The translations under genes and the position numbers were made by a program. Positions 11,881-23,320 of a DNA stretch of 64,000 bases are shown here, piece by piece. The stretch is from Zonotrichia leucophrys gambelii (Eukaryota > Chordata > Aves > Passeriformes > Passerellidae): positions 150,275 to 214,274 of the forward strand of contig NW_026992282.1 in the NCBI RefSeq assembly GCF_028769735.1, given 5' to 3'. Within the stretch, counting starts at the first letter, position 1, and every line of letters begins with the position of its first letter. The notes under the pieces were generated by a model, which saw nothing but the letters and a program-made list of their open reading frames with translations, was not told the origin of the DNA and did no database searches.

Positions 11881-13231
11881 CCTGACCGGCCCATCAAAGG
11901 CCCTCCTCTGACAGAGCCCACCTTTCCAACCACAGGCCCTCTGGACAGAGCCTGCCTCTCTCAGAAGGGAAAAGGAAAGGGGGATGGGAAAAAAAGAAAC
12001 AGGGGAAGGAGGAAAGAGAAGGAAAGGGAAGAGAGAGAAAGAACCTAAAAACTGTACTTCTCTTTTGACAAGTAAAAATAAAAAAAATTCTTACGATCCA
12101 GGGGCTTCCGTATTACCGGATTGGTCCCTGTGCTTCCTCTCCTCCTCGGTTCAATGCTCTGGTCCCCCGGTGGCACTCAGCTCCCTGTCCTGCCTGGCTC
12201 ATCTCAGCTATGGCCAGCCCCTGGCCCAATTCACCTTGGCAGCTGCAGTCCCACTCGTGGCCCAACCTGGCTCAGCCTCAGCAACTCCACCATGTATAAT
12301 TATCGATTATTGATTCGACGCAGTGGCTTCCATCCCGCTTCAAACCTAACTTGGTTTGTCTTCGGTAGCTCCGCTCACTCCACTTCAACTCGGAGGCTCT
12401 GCCCACACCAGTTCGGCTTAGCAGCTGCAGTCCTGCCCCTGGCCTGGCTCGGCTCAGCCTCAGTGGCTCTGCCTGCCCCAGTTTGGCTCGGCTCAGCAGC
12501 CAGGCCAGCCTGACCCCCTTGGTTCAGCAGCTCTGCCCTGACACAACTTGGCTTGATGGCCAGACTGCCCTGACCCCCCTGGCTCGGCAGCACAAAGACT
12601 GCTGCACCAGCCCCTGGGTAACCCCCTGCAGCAAACCCCTCGGCGGTCACCCCAGTTCCAGCCCAGCTTCAGCTGGCCCTGGACATTACAGCACTGGCTG
12701 TGCCCCAGAGGCTGCCCCCGCTCTGAGCACTGCGCAAGCCACCATGTTATGTGGAGCTCACAGGCTCCCTTGGTGTGTGCTGGATGGGAATCCCGCCCTG
12801 GGTCCCCATCCCGGCACAAACACGGTCCCCACAAACCCTTCAATCCTACATGTCCCTCCAGCCATGGGGTCCTTTTCTATGGGATCCTCGCTTTCCTCCC
12901 CACTATGCGTGCCACTGTTTCTTTTTCCTTTCTACCGTCCAATATCCTGACGCTTCAAGGGACCAGGATGGATCCAGTACATTACTAGAGTGAAGCTCAC
13001 TTTCATATACTGGAATTACAGAGTCACAATCTGGCCAAAAATATTTATGTGGATGGCGCTCACCCCTCTTCCCCTCTTTTCTTTATCCAGTCTCCTGGTG
13101 TCTTTGGGCTTTCAACCCGCAAGCACTGGTGGAACTGGGAGAGTCCAATAGACTCCGCCCAATCTGCGGCAGGGGATGCCCCTTTTGAAAAGTCCTAAGG
13201 ACACCAGCTGTATTTCCTGGACGAGTCCCCA
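11881..13231 (-). other. ERV-A leader with internal repeats and tRNA-Pro-like primer site
   Basis: The 1.3-kb untranslated leader contains a purine-rich patch (11960-12060) and degenerate tandem copies of a CTGGCTCGGCTCAGC-type motif (about 12200-12600). The primer-binding site TGGGGACTCGTCCAGGAA (reverse of 13214-13231) lies two bases from the LTR and resembles the 3' end complement of tRNA-Pro with a few mismatches, typical of gammaretrovirus-like elements. Confidence 0.75.
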
Positions 13232-13233
13232 TT

Positions 13234-13658
13234 TGTGAGAAATGATGCTCACTTCCAAAAATTTAAAAGGATTATTAAAATCTTATCAAAAAATACAACA
13301 GAAGACTGAATACAGAAAATATTATGGCACCTCGAGCAAAGGATATTTTCCCACTATGTGCTCACCCACGCAATGGATATTTTGCCTTTTAACCCTTTAG
13401 CACCTCTCAAAATCTTGTTAATCAACTCTTTCTTCACTGTCCAGTGGTGGAGGTCACTTCCTTACATCTGGATTGGAGGTCAGGGGTTGCCATAGTACCA
13501 AGGTAACCCTCCCAAATACCCCAACTACCAGGTAACCCTGTGATAACAACACAAGGAGGGTAAAACATAACTATAAATCTATAAAACTTGTCTTAACATA
13601 TTTATTACATCTGCCTTTTAATTGTGAGACTCAACCCTGCCATTACTCATTTATCACA
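13234..13658 (-). repeat. ERV-A 5' LTR
   Basis: Pairs with 5026-5450. In the viral sense it starts TGTGATAAATGAG at 13658 and ends ...TTTCTCACA at 13234, giving TG...CA ends. The polyadenylation signal seen in the 3' copy has mutated here. Confidence 0.85.
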
Positions 13659-14690
13659 CCATTATTTCAAAACTGCTTCCTGTTTCACCCGGACTGTCCC
13701 TGCAGAGGAACAGGACATCTTTCAGGCACTTCCATAAGCTCCAGCTTCTCATTTCATTGTGAGTCTGGGATAGAAATGGCCATATCAAGAAGGAGAAAAG
13801 CAGAGGAAATTGATTGGAAATTCTTAGAAAAAAATACCCTTCTCACAGGCAAGGTTCACCAAGTCATTCCCTGCATTTCTCCTTTTCAGATCCTTTCAGT
13901 CTTCTACTCTGGGAGATGCAGCTTCTTCTGCTGCTTATCATGAAGTGATTGTGCTCTTGATTTATACCAGCATGAGATATGTACAATCATTTAAACTGAA
14001 AACAGAAAGAAACTGCCTCTGACAACCAATTTTCTCATTCTAGATCACTTTCCAGGTGTCTATGGAGGTATGTGAATGATTATCACACAACTCTCCATTT
14101 CTGGCTGCACCTTCTGGAGATTCTTTCTCTGAATTCAGTCAGGCTTGCATTCCCCAACAAGTCCTGGTACCACCTCCTGTTTTCCAAGGTTGGAACAGCC
14201 ACAATGAAAACCTCACCAATGACACAACTCCCCAGTCCACCAGGAAAATAAAAGGACAAGCTGTCAAGTTTTCCAAACATTTGTCTTGCTTTGCTGCAAG
14301 AGTCCTGCTGCATGCACAGTGTGGAAAGCCAAGAGCAGCTGCAGTTGATGTCACATCTTGTGACAGGAGCTCGACCTCATTCTCCAGGAAAGGTTCTTGA
14401 GAAGAGCAGACAGGACTGTGGAGAAGATTCCTGGAAAACTGAACCAGCTTTCCAGAAGTGAAATGAAAATGGAAAGAAATCACCTGAAATGTTTTCCTCT
14501 ATTTATTTCTATGCTCCTGTTTTCCATCTTGCACTACTTCTCCATGTCATGAATTCCAAATGCATCTCACCTCTAAGATCAATGACTTAGTGAGTTTTGA
14601 GACACCAAATCCTGACTGACACAGTTTGATTCCCTGTATTTGTTGGAAACAATGCTGGGCCATCAGTGCAGTGCTTGGTCAGCACAAATT
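13659..14690. other. No gene seen
   Basis: Mixed-composition sequence between ERV-A and the 62-bp tandem repeat. The short open frames on the - strand (about 14080-14480) have no recognisable domain. Confidence 0.5.
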
Positions 14691-14876
14691 CTGCAGGCAG
14701 GGAATGTGCCCCGGCAGTGTGTGACCCTCAGCAGGGACAATGCTCAGCAATCCTGCAGGCAGGGAATGTGCCCCGGCAGTGTGTGACCCTCAGCAGGGAC
14801 AATGCTCAGCAATCCTGCAGGCAGGGAATGTGCCCCGGCAGTGTGTGACCCTCAGCAGGGACAATGCTCGGCAGCG
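14691..14876. repeat. 62-bp tandem repeat, three near-identical copies
   Basis: Units begin CTGCAGGCAGGGAATGTGCC at 14691, 14753 and 14815 and differ at only a few positions, so the expansion is recent. Because 62 is not a multiple of three, it creates repeated peptides in alternating frames; these are artefacts, not genes. Confidence 0.93.
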
Positions 14877-16270
14877 TTGCTGTGCTCGGTCTCCATGGAA
14901 CCATGCCAGGAGCAGCTGCTGAGCTCAGAAGCCATCGCAGCCCCCGCCCTGCTCCAGAGCCCCTTGGCAGGGTGGGCTCCTGCCCTGGCTCTGTGTGCCA
15001 GGAGCCGGCAGCGCTGGGTGCAGGGAGCCCAGGGAGGGCACAGAAACGCTGGGTGAGAAATGCTGGGGCACAGCGAGATGGGCGAGTGCAGCCGGCCAGG
15101 GCAGAGGAGCAGCACGCACAGGGGGCACAGCCTGCAGGACACGGAGGAGAAAACAACAAACATGTCCAGGAGGAGAAAACAACAAACTGCTCAGGAGGGT
15201 GGAGAACAAATTTTTAGTTGCAAACTTCAGAGAATGACGTACTTAGGAAAACTTAAACAGCATTGAATTACAGTAAAGCACTTGACAAAGCACTGACTTC
15301 GCAAACTCTAACCCGTCCAACTTCAAGTTATACAGATTTTGATAAAAGGAAGTCAGGAGAAGAGAGAGAGGGAGACAGAGATCCACAGTCAGTCTTGGAT
15401 CTCAGCTGTTGTGAGCTCCAGGGCCGGGGGACATGTCAGTGTCACACCCGTGTCACAGCCAGACCTGCTCTGGTCCCTCTCCCAGGTGGGGTTTTTGGGG
15501 TGCCAGGGGCTTGGCAGCCACTTTGGGGCTGCACCAGAGGCTGCAGTGGCTGGGGTGGGGCAGTGACCACCCCACCTATGCAGAACTCTCCCTGCCCCAA
15601 ACACACACTGGAGATGTCTGGGGCTGTTCATCATTTCTCTGCTCTCCAGCACCGAGGCAACAGACTCTGGCTACAGCTCTGAGCTCGTGCCCAAGGCAAC
15701 CACCCCTGGCAATGGGGCTCCATGGAGCTGCTCTCAGGAAACCCCCAAGAGCTGGGGAGTGCCCCAAAACTACCTCAGAAACATGAGATACTCCAAAATC
15801 TCTTCAGGAATGTGGATTATTCAAGAACTCACTCAGTAAAGGGCTTCCTCTCCCTTCATCATCCCCAAACTTTGGCTGTCTCATTCCAGACCCCAGCCCA
15901 CCTCCCCAGTCCCAACCCCAACCCATCCCACTCCTCGTGGACATCATGACTCCCTTCCCAAGCCATATTTCCCCCATTTCCCACCTCCCAAACCCCATCC
16001 CACCCATCCTGCCCCACCTAATGCCCATGTCAAGCCTCCTGATTTGAAGGTCACTTTGCTCAATCCCCTTCCAACCCCATTCCACACCAAAGAGCTGTGG
16101 AATCCAGGAATTTTGGGGTGGGATTGAGTAGTTTTCAGTGGCATTGAGGTGACAGATTGAACCCTCTTGTCTCTTTCAGTGCCAAGAAAGGGAAACAAGT
16201 ACATCAAATACCCCCAAATTCTCCCAATTATCTCCTTGAATCCCAGATTGCCCTGAAACACAAGTAAAAA
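14877..16270. other. GC-rich then pyrimidine-rich non-coding stretch
   Basis: 14877-15160 is GC-rich without a recognised gene. 15880-16030 is strongly C/T-biased on the + strand and could adopt unusual DNA structure. I see nothing else to call. Confidence 0.45.
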
Positions 16271-16516
16271 GTGAGGCTTTAGATGCCATTGATGAATTTA
16301 TTGAGTTTTACCCCAATTTCCTCTGTTTTAAAGGGATGAAGATGAATCCAAAGAAAATTAGGGTCAAAACAAAAGAATATCCAGCCGCCTTCCCAATGCA
16401 GATCACAAGGAATGTGGGTCACCAGGGTTCTGACCATTGTGGGTCCTCCCATGGGGGATGAAGCTGGAGCAGTGCATGAAGCTCTTTCTGCAGTTGGAGC
16501 ACTCGCAGAGCTGCCC

Positions 16517-17428
16517 TTACCGGTGCCTCCGTTGGTGTTGAGTAAAGAATGAGCAGTCTGAGAAGCTCTTCCCACACTGGCGACACTCGTAGGGCCTCTC
16601 CCCAGTGTGGATGCGCCGGTGGGTGATGAGGGTGGAGTTGTGCCTGAAGCCCATCCCGCAGTCGGGGCAGCAGAAGGGCCTCTCCTCGGTGTGAATGCGC
16701 TCATGTACAAGGAGGTGGGTGCTGGTGTGAAACCTCTTCTGACACTTGGGACACTCGTAGGGCCTCTCCCCAGTGTGGAACCTCTGGTGGACAACCAGGT
16801 CAGACCTGTGGCTGAAGTTCATCCCACATTCCAAGCACTCGTACGGCCGTTCCCCAGTGTGGATCCTCTGGTGGCAGATCAGGTTGAATCTCTTCCTGAA
16901 GCTCTTCCCACACTCCAAGCACTCATAGGGCCTCTCGCTGGCATGAAGCTGCTCATGGGCCACCAGCTCTGAGCTCTGGCTGAAGCTCTGTCCACCTTCC
17001 TGGTTCAGGGTGGGTCTTTCCTCCTCAGAGCACCCTGGGCTGGGTTTGCAGCCCCTCCTTGTGCGGGATTGCCGGGGCTTTTCCTCCCCATTGGGTTCCT
17101 GCACTGTGGAGTCACTCAAAGCGGCCTCTTCCATGAGGTTCTGCTGTGGGGATTTTTCCTCCCTGGTCTCCATCCTCAGCTCCTTCTCTGGGGGAGGAAG
17201 AACAAGGAGAGGATGGGATTTGCCTCCATGCCACCCAAAAGGGGAAGGAGATCCCCCCAGTGCATCCCCAGCAGGATGGGGTTGACAGCAGGGTTGTCCA
17301 GCAGCCGGGGGCTGTGCTGGGCTGGGGAATGGAGCAGGAGAGAGGGGGAAAGGGGCACTGACTTCCTCCTCACCTGCCTGGGTGTCCCGGGGCATCTTCC
17401 TCTTCCTCCAAGCCTTCTCCTCCTCCAT
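16517..17428 (-). CDS. C2H2 zinc-finger protein, two coding exons
   Basis: A likely nuclear DNA-binding protein. Coding exon 1 is 17428-17374, starting [18 protein letters not shown] and ending in a good donor (AG|GTGAGG). Exon 2 runs from 17187, after acceptor TTCCTCCCCCAG, to a stop at 16517, giving about 241 residues. The N-terminal part is acidic and basic without KRAB or SCAN. It is followed by a degenerate finger lacking its cysteines ([15 protein letters not shown]), then five intact fingers with CX2C...HX3H, such as [18 protein letters not shown], joined mostly by TGERPY linkers. The 404-codon frame that reads through the intron is not the real product. The exon plan matches the large bird zinc-finger family. 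After the stop a further finger-like segment can be read, so the array may be truncated. Target unknown. Confidence 0.78.
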   Translation of the reverse strand: MEEEKAWRKRKMPRDTQAGEEEVSAPFPLSPAPFPSPAQPPAAGQPCCQPHPAGDALGGSPSPFGWHGGKSHPLLVLPPPEKELRMETREEKSPQQNLMEEAALSDSTVQEPNGEEKPRQSRTRRGCKPSPGCSEEERPTLNQEGGQSFSQSSELVAHEQLHASERPYECLECGKSFRKRFNLICHQRIHTGERPYECLECGMNFSHRSDLVVHQRFHTGERPYECPKCQKRFHTSTHLLVHERIHTEERPFCCPDCGMGFRHNSTLITHRRIHTGERPYECRQCGKSFSDCSFFTQHQRRHR

Positions 17429-17773
17429 ATTGCCAAGGTTTGGGAATGGGAAATCCTGGGGTTTGGGGAAAAACAAGGTGCGAATGCCTTGGGTTGGGGA
17501 TTCCTCCCACCCAAGTCCATCACTTGAAGTCATCTGGTGTCCATAAAAACCTTCAAAAATCAAGAGTGAATCAAAAAAAGCCACCAGGATTTTCCCATTT
17601 CCAGTCTCTGGGGTTCTGGTGGTCCCCTGTCTCAGGGCTGTTGGAGATCCCATGGGCACTGGGGATCTCCCCTCTCCAGGGTCCTGCTTAGGGATGCTGG
17701 GGGGTTTTGGGGTCCCCTTCTCCAGCCTCACCCCAGTCCTGTCACTAGGGGCTCTCCCCTCTTCCCACCACCC
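17429..17773 (-). other. 5' side of the zinc-finger gene
   Basis: The - strand frame stays open here but carries no known domain. It probably holds untranslated exon and intron sequence between the first coding exon and the CpG island. I cannot place the exon ends. Confidence 0.45.
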
Positions 17774-18745
17774 TGTCCTGGTTTAGGGCAAATTTGGGAG
17801 AAAATCTCCAAAAGCGTTTCCTCTAGAAAGCAGATTCAAGCGGCCCCTCCTCCAACCAGATTGAGAAAATATTTCCATGGAGAAAAGGGGAAAAAACCTG
17901 TTTATTTAACAGGCAAAGCATTCACCAGCACAAAAAAATGAACAATATGAAACCATAAAATCTCTTGCCGCTCCAAAAGAGGTGACAAACTCAGAAAAAT
18001 CCCCTCTGTGGGCTGTAGCTTGGATCACTCAGTCTCTTATCAGTCTCTTATCAGTCTGTTAACGGCCCCTCCAGCACTGGAGCTGCCGCGGCCCAGGCTC
18101 AGCCTGGTGGGCCACAGGTGTGAGCTGCCAGTGGTGTTCTGGGTGTTCAGTCCAGAGCAGGTTTAAACAGCTCCAAAGAAAAAGAAAAACCACAGTTGGA
18201 GGAACTTCTCTGCCTCAGCAAGCTAAAACTAACTAAAAGCAAAGGAGAGCTCTGTCCTGCTGTCTGTCCAACTGCAGACAACTGATACCTTAGGTTTTAA
18301 ATTTTTGCATTCTGTTTTGATGTGCAGCTTTTAGTTTTATATTAAGTGTTAATGGGATCTTTTCACAGGGTGGTGAAGACACAACAATCCTGTTCTAGCT
18401 GGAGACTCAAGGACAATCTCTTAAAACTTCAGGCCCAAAGCATAAACAATGTGAAAAGAGGACAGCAGGCATGCAAGCAAGGAAGATGTAACTTCATCAT
18501 TTGAAACTATTAATTGAGCAGATAACTTCTATATACAAATGGACTAAAACTTGTTTAAATGTGAGATCTCATGACCAAGCCCTCTTTTGCTCCCATCTTG
18601 GAGCCATCCAGGCAGAACCACAGCTATGGCTCCTCTGCTGCCAGGGTGTGGCCTTTAAAGGCACTTCAATAAAAATCAACTTTATTCCTCTTAACTCCAT
18701 GTGGCCTCTGTTCCAGCTCCTTAAGGCATCACAACAGTCCAGGAC
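17774..18745 (+). mobile_element. LTR-like element of avian ERV type
   Basis: The + strand begins TGTCCTGG and ends near CCAGGACC, a near-perfect inverted pair. Near its right end are a TTTAAAG box (about 18653) and an AATAAA (about 18669), consistent with U3-R-U5 in + sense. It looks like a solo LTR; the exact right edge (18736 or 18745) and target duplication are uncertain. Confidence 0.6.
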
Positions 18746-18879
18746 CCGGAATGTGGAGGAGTGAGTGCAGCGTATGAAAACAAACTACTGCTCTTCCTCC
18801 TCCCCTTCGCCCTCAGAACCAGCATTAAAGGTGTAGAACTCATTTCTGGGCTAAACAGACCGATGGGGTACGAGCATCA

Positions 18880-19690
18880 TAAAGTCACCCCAGGACACCC
18901 CTGTCAGGGTCAGGGGGTCCCGTCCCCGCCTCATCTCCGGGCTGCCGGGGGTCCCCCAGCTCCGGTATCGCCCCTTCCCCTCTCCCTGCCCCGGGGGTCC
19001 CCCGTTCCACAGCCCCAGCTCTCAAAGGGATCCCCAAAACCAATGTCCCACCCCGTCGGTACCGGGCCATCCCCACGTGGACCCCCCGGGACCCTCCCGA
19101 GGGGCGATCGCGGCTCCTCTCCCCCGGAAAAGCTCCTCTGAGGGAGCCCGGAGATATCCGGGGGTCGAGTCCGGCATCTGCCGGCTCGAACCCTCTCCAA
19201 AAAATCCTCCCGGAGACCCCTGGCTGGAGCCGAGGCGAGCTCGGCCTCCGCCCTCACCTGCGGCTCGGGGCTGGGGGCGATGCTCCCGGGGCAGGGGGTG
19301 CTGCAGGCTCGGCGCGCGGGCGCTGCGAGCGCCGCGATTCTCCCGCTCCCGCTGCTGCTCCTCCTGTCCCTCCCCTTCCTCCCGCATTTCCTTCGCTCCC
19401 AGCCCGGACCCCCCTTTCCCACCGCTCTGCCCCGCGGCCCCGCAGCACCGGCTGCTGGGTGGGGGAGCCCCCGATCGGCCCCAGGGCTGGGCAGGGGGCC
19501 CGGGGACCCCCCCGGGGCGGATCCGTCCCCCCGGCCCGAGCCCCGAATTCCGCTCCGGGGCCGCCGGGCTCTGCGGGTCCGCCTGGCAACCGGCGAGTCA
19601 TCGGCGGGAAAAGCTCTGGTTGGCAGGAAATTGTTCAGCGCGTCATCTGATTGGCTGAAATTGTAAAGGCGCTGCGCCCTGCGAGTGTCC
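18880..19690. promoter_or_regulatory. CpG island, candidate promoter of the zinc-finger gene
   Basis: The stretch is very GC-rich and dense in CpG, unlike its surroundings, with an inverted CCAAT box in GATTGGCTG near 19651-19659 and no clear TATA box. It lies upstream (in the - sense) of the zinc-finger gene, so it is a plausible start region. Long open frames on both strands here, up to 280 codons, are a by-product of stop-poor GC-rich DNA. Confidence 0.65.
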
Positions 19691-19859
19691 CCGGGAGGTA
19701 CACGGTCTTGGGCCGGAGCCTTTTCATATTTCTTTCTCTCTGAGAACATTTCTGATTTATTTCTCTCCCTCACTCCTTTCCATTTCTTGTTCAGTACAAT
19801 CCAAGTTCGAGCAGATCCGCAGGTTGCGTTCCCATGGTCTCATTTGCACCTTCGCTCAG

Positions 19860-20635
19860 GTGTGAGAAGGTCAGAGCCCCCCCCAGCCCGAGCACCCTCA
19901 GGGGTGAGAGGGACACAGAGCCCTGGTCCCCAGCCCTGCACAGGCATTGCCTGAGGCCAGAGGGATGGAGACCCCCCAAGCATCCCCAGGGTGAAGGGAC
20001 AGAGACCCCTGAGCATCCCCTGGGCTGAGAGGGACAGAGACTGCCCTGAGACAGAGTAGGGATCCATCCTGAATTAGGTGAAGTGTCTAACAACGGTGAA
20101 AAGTCTGTGAGGCCAAAGCTGAAGGAAAAGCTCGCATGCCGAGACAGCAAGGAGACAGAGAAAGAAAAACAGAAAAGACCACGAGGTCAATTTGCCCCGA
20201 CCTAGAAATTCCTTTGATAAAGAAGAACTGGTGCTAAGTGTCATGCGGGATGAATATGTATGAATTTATTGTGAAACTGTATGCATATGCATTTGGAAGG
20301 GGGATAAAAGGAGGTCTGAAATTTTCAGGGGTACACATGCCTTTAGAGGAGAATTTTCTCCGTGTGCGCCCGGTGCCGTAAATAAACATACCGAGCTTTA
20401 CCACTTTTATAAAGTTGTGAGGTTTCTTCTTTTCTCCGCAAAACAGCCCCGAGCACCCCCTGGCACAGGGGTGAGAGGGAGGGAGACCCCCCAGGCATTC
20501 CCTAGGGTGAGAATGATGGAGACCCCCTGGGAATGGCCTGGGGGTACAGGGACAGGGACAACTCCTCCAGCCCCTCCCAAGCATTCCCAGGGTATGAGGT
20601 ACAGAGACCTCTCGAGCAGCCACTGACCACTTTGT
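19860..20635. repeat. Minisatellite of roughly 40-bp units, interrupted by an LTR
   Basis: Degenerate units of the form GAGCATCCCCTGGGCTGAGAGGGACAGAGACCCC are seen at 19870-20046 and resume at 20446-20630. The break is exactly the LTR at 20047-20445. No coding content. Confidence 0.75.
20047..20445 (+). mobile_element. Solo LTR inserted in the minisatellite
   Basis: A 399-base element begins TGAGACAGAG and ends CGCAAAACA, flanked by GCCC (20043-20046 and 20446-20449), a 4-bp duplication as gammaretrovirus-like elements make. It has ATAAAAGG near 20304 and AATAAA at 20381-20386, giving + orientation. Removing it restores a continuous minisatellite unit, which supports the boundaries. Confidence 0.72.
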
Positions 20636-21475
20636 TATAAATGAGAAGCTTGACTAGGCCAATATTCAAGCAGCAATCAATTTACTAATTAATATGGTAA
20701 AGCATGAGCAATACAGCGCTGGGTACGGTGGGGGAAGTTTTCCCTCCAACTGCACACTGATAATTGAGGGTTACAGGTATTTATAGGGGTATTCATCAGC
20801 TTTCTTAGCAGTTTCTATTCCCAATTTTTACATGCCAATTCTATACCTATTGTGAATTAATTTTTCTCAGGATGTATCCCAGAAAGGAGTATCCCCAGAT
20901 TGTGATGGTTCGGTTTCCGAAAGAAGGAAGAAATCTCCCAGACGGTGTGGTCCAGATTCCAGATGTGGGTCCACCTTTTAATTGCAAGGACTATAAATCT
21001 CATAACAGTGATGTCCAGCTACACTTGGTCGAAACCATAAATCCTTGAGTTGATGTTCATCTTCCTTTCTCATGCTGCTTTTCACAGTTTTGTTAAGGTG
21101 TGAGATAAGCATGTTTCCTTTTATATATTCTAAAGCTATAGTTTCAAAGATCCTTACTACAAGCAGAATTCTCAAATTATACTTCAAAAGGGTTTTGTTA
21201 CTGCAAAACTCTTTAAGGCTTATCTACAAGCAGAAAGTTTCAGTCAAAAAGCAATATCCTAAAAGCATTAATTCAAATGCTCCTATATCACTTTAGATAT
21301 ATCAAGGATAATTACGAACAAAAGTTAGGTTCAAAGGCCTTCTTCCAAGCTTTGCTTTCCTCAGTAATTATTAGAATTCATCTTTATACCTGTCCCATGG
21401 TCGGTTTCCACACAAATTACCATCACAAATACCACATTGCCTGTATGTACCTGACATGAAACACAGCTTTGTATT
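20633..21475 (-). mobile_element. Probable solo LTR, minus sense
   Basis: It opens TGTTATAAATGAGAAGC on the + strand, like the U5 end of ERV-B (TGTTATAAATAGACTC), and has a TATTTATAG box on the - strand near 20790. The upper edge is not fixed; a CA end near 21475 is possible. No open frame is meaningful. Confidence 0.45.
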
Positions 21476-21639
21476 TCACAGGGGGGCACAGGGATGGCTC
21501 CTGTGAGAAGCTGCTGGAAGCTTCCACCATGTCTGGCACAGCCAATTCCTGGTGGCTTCAAAGATGGACCTGCTGCTGGCAAAGGCTGGGCCAGTTACAA
21601 ATGGTGGCAATGCCTCTGTGATACCAGATTGAAAAAGAA

Positions 21640-22362
21640 ATCAAAATAGAGATTGTGGTGCAGTTTAAACTCCAGTCAGAGGAGAGCAGAGGGAGAACGT
21701 GTGAGAAGAACAACTCTGCAGACATCAAGGTCAGTGCAGAAGGAGGGGCAGGAGGTGCTCCAGGCCCTGGAGACCCAGGCACCCTGTAGGAGAGCCATGG
21801 AGAGAGGAGCCCTGCTCCCAGGCTGCAGCAGCCTGTCCCTGCAGGAATGCACCCCTGGAAGAGTGACCCATGCTGCAGCTGTTTGGGAAGGACTGTTGTC
21901 CCTGGCAAGGACTCACACTGCAGCAGTTTGCAGAGGGCTGTTGCCCCTGAAATGGACTCACATGGGAGAAGCTCCTGCAGAACTGTCTACCTTCAGAGGG
22001 ACCCACGGTGCAGCAGATGAACCACTCCTCTCCCTGAGCAGGGGCAGAAGCCATGGGTGATGAACTGACCATAACCTCCATTCCCTGTCTCCCTGCACTG
22101 CTGGGGTAGGAGGTAGAGCTGGAAGGAGGGAGGTGAGTGGCTTATTTTATTTCCCCTTTTCCTGCTCTTTGTTAGTAATAACTGAATTTCATATCTCTAA
22201 GCTAAGTCTGTTTTTCCCAGGACAGTATTTGATGACTGATCTTGCCCAGTCCTTATCCCAACCCATGAACCCTTTATTAAATTCTCTTTGTCCAGCTGCA
22301 GAGGGGAGTGAGTGAGCAGCCCACATGGATGCCTGGCATTTGGCCTGGGTCAACCCACGACA
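21640..22362 (+). mobile_element. ERVL-type LTR, 3' part
   Basis: The layout is that of avian ERVL LTRs: imperfect GGACTCACACTGCAGCAGTTTG-like internal repeats, then GATGAACTGACC, a T-rich stretch, and the end GGGTCAACCCACGACA at 22362. Orientation is +. The left edge is blurred by decay and the frames within are not genes. Confidence 0.7.
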
Positions 22363-23320
22363 CCTTGGGACCACAGGGTCACAATGGACCCTTGGCTTTA
22401 TGGGATCTCATTGGTTCCATCAGGCCCTGCAGGGCCACTTAATTCAAGAAGGCCTCAAAGTTTCCCAGTGGTCTCCAGGATTCCATGAGGCCCTGCAATG
22501 TCAAAATGGATCTTTGGATCCCTGGGGGCCCACAGTGTCACAATGGACTCTTTTCGTCCTACAGCTTCACAATGGCCCCTGGGTTTCATGTGTCCTGCAC
22601 TGTTCCATGAATCCTTAGTTCCATGTGTCCTGTAGGGTCACAATGGTCTCCTTGGTTTCATGGTGCCACACTTGCCATCATTTCCATGGTATCACAACTG
22701 CCCTTGGATCCCAAGAGGCCCCAGAGTGTGACAACGGCCCTTTGCTTCCATGACAACCTGTAGTGTCACAATGGTGCCCATGATTCCATCAAGCCTTGCA
22801 GTGACACCATGGACAGTTGGTTCAGTGACACTTCACAATGTCACCATGGCCCCTTGGTTCAACAGAGCCCCACTGTGTCACTGTGGTCCCTTTGGTTCCA
22901 AGGCTCAGAAGTGCCAGAATGACCCTTTGGTTCCATCAGGCCTTGAAGTTTCAAAATGGTCTCCATGGTTTCATGAGTACCCCACCCCGTGTCACAAGAG
23001 ACTCTTGGTTCCCTGAAGTTCTTCAGTGTCACAATATGCCCTTGGTTTCATGAGGTTTGGTAGAGTCCCAATTGACTCCTTGGTTCCATGAAGCCCTGCT
23101 GTGTCACAATGCCCATGGTTCCCTGAGTGTCCATGGTGTCACCACAGTCTCCTTGGATCCCCAGTATCACCACGGTCTCCTTGGATCCCCACTATCACCA
23201 TGGTCTCCATGGATCCCCACTATCACCACGGTCTCCCTGGATCCGCAGTGTCACCACGGTCTCCATCGATCCCCAGTATCACCATGGTCTCCTTGCTACC
23301 ATCCAGGCCTTGTAACAAGA
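22363..23320 (+). repeat. Minisatellite of about 40-bp TGTCACAATGG units with a 28-bp sub-array
   Basis: Degenerate units carry CAGTGTCACAATGG and CTTGGTTCCATGAGGCC. Between about 23140 and 23300 the array changes to a tighter 28-bp unit, GGATCCCCAGTATCACCACG with small variants. The same satellite occurs in reverse at 33083-33785 and 54220-55440. The open frames across it are repeat artefacts. Confidence 0.88.

Larger units (their letters stand above)
5026..13658 (-). mobile_element. ERV-A: old gammaretrovirus-like (class I) provirus
   Basis: A complete but decayed provirus read right to left: 5' LTR 13234-13658, tRNA-Pro-like primer site 13214-13231, leader, gag, protease, pol, an eroded env region holding a foreign solo LTR, polypurine tract 5451-5468 and 3' LTR 5026-5450. 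The two LTRs are each 425 bases by my boundaries but differ at roughly one position in five by eye, so the insertion is ancient. Every coding region has stops or shifts. A clear target-site duplication is no longer visible. The class I call rests on the primer site, the integrase C-terminal WEGPFQVLLTTESAVRTAE signature and a single-knuckle NC. Confidence 0.9.

Noticed and set aside
14666..15056. Repeated peptide frames at the 62-bp tandem repeat
   Set aside because: Unit length is not a multiple of three, so the peptides cycle through frames; no gene.
16607..17691. + strand frames opposite the zinc-finger exons
   Set aside because: Mirror images of the finger repeat; no independent evidence.
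18931..19773. 280-codon - strand frame and several + strand frames in the CpG island
   Set aside because: GC-rich composition suppresses stops in all frames; no conserved motif or splice logic.
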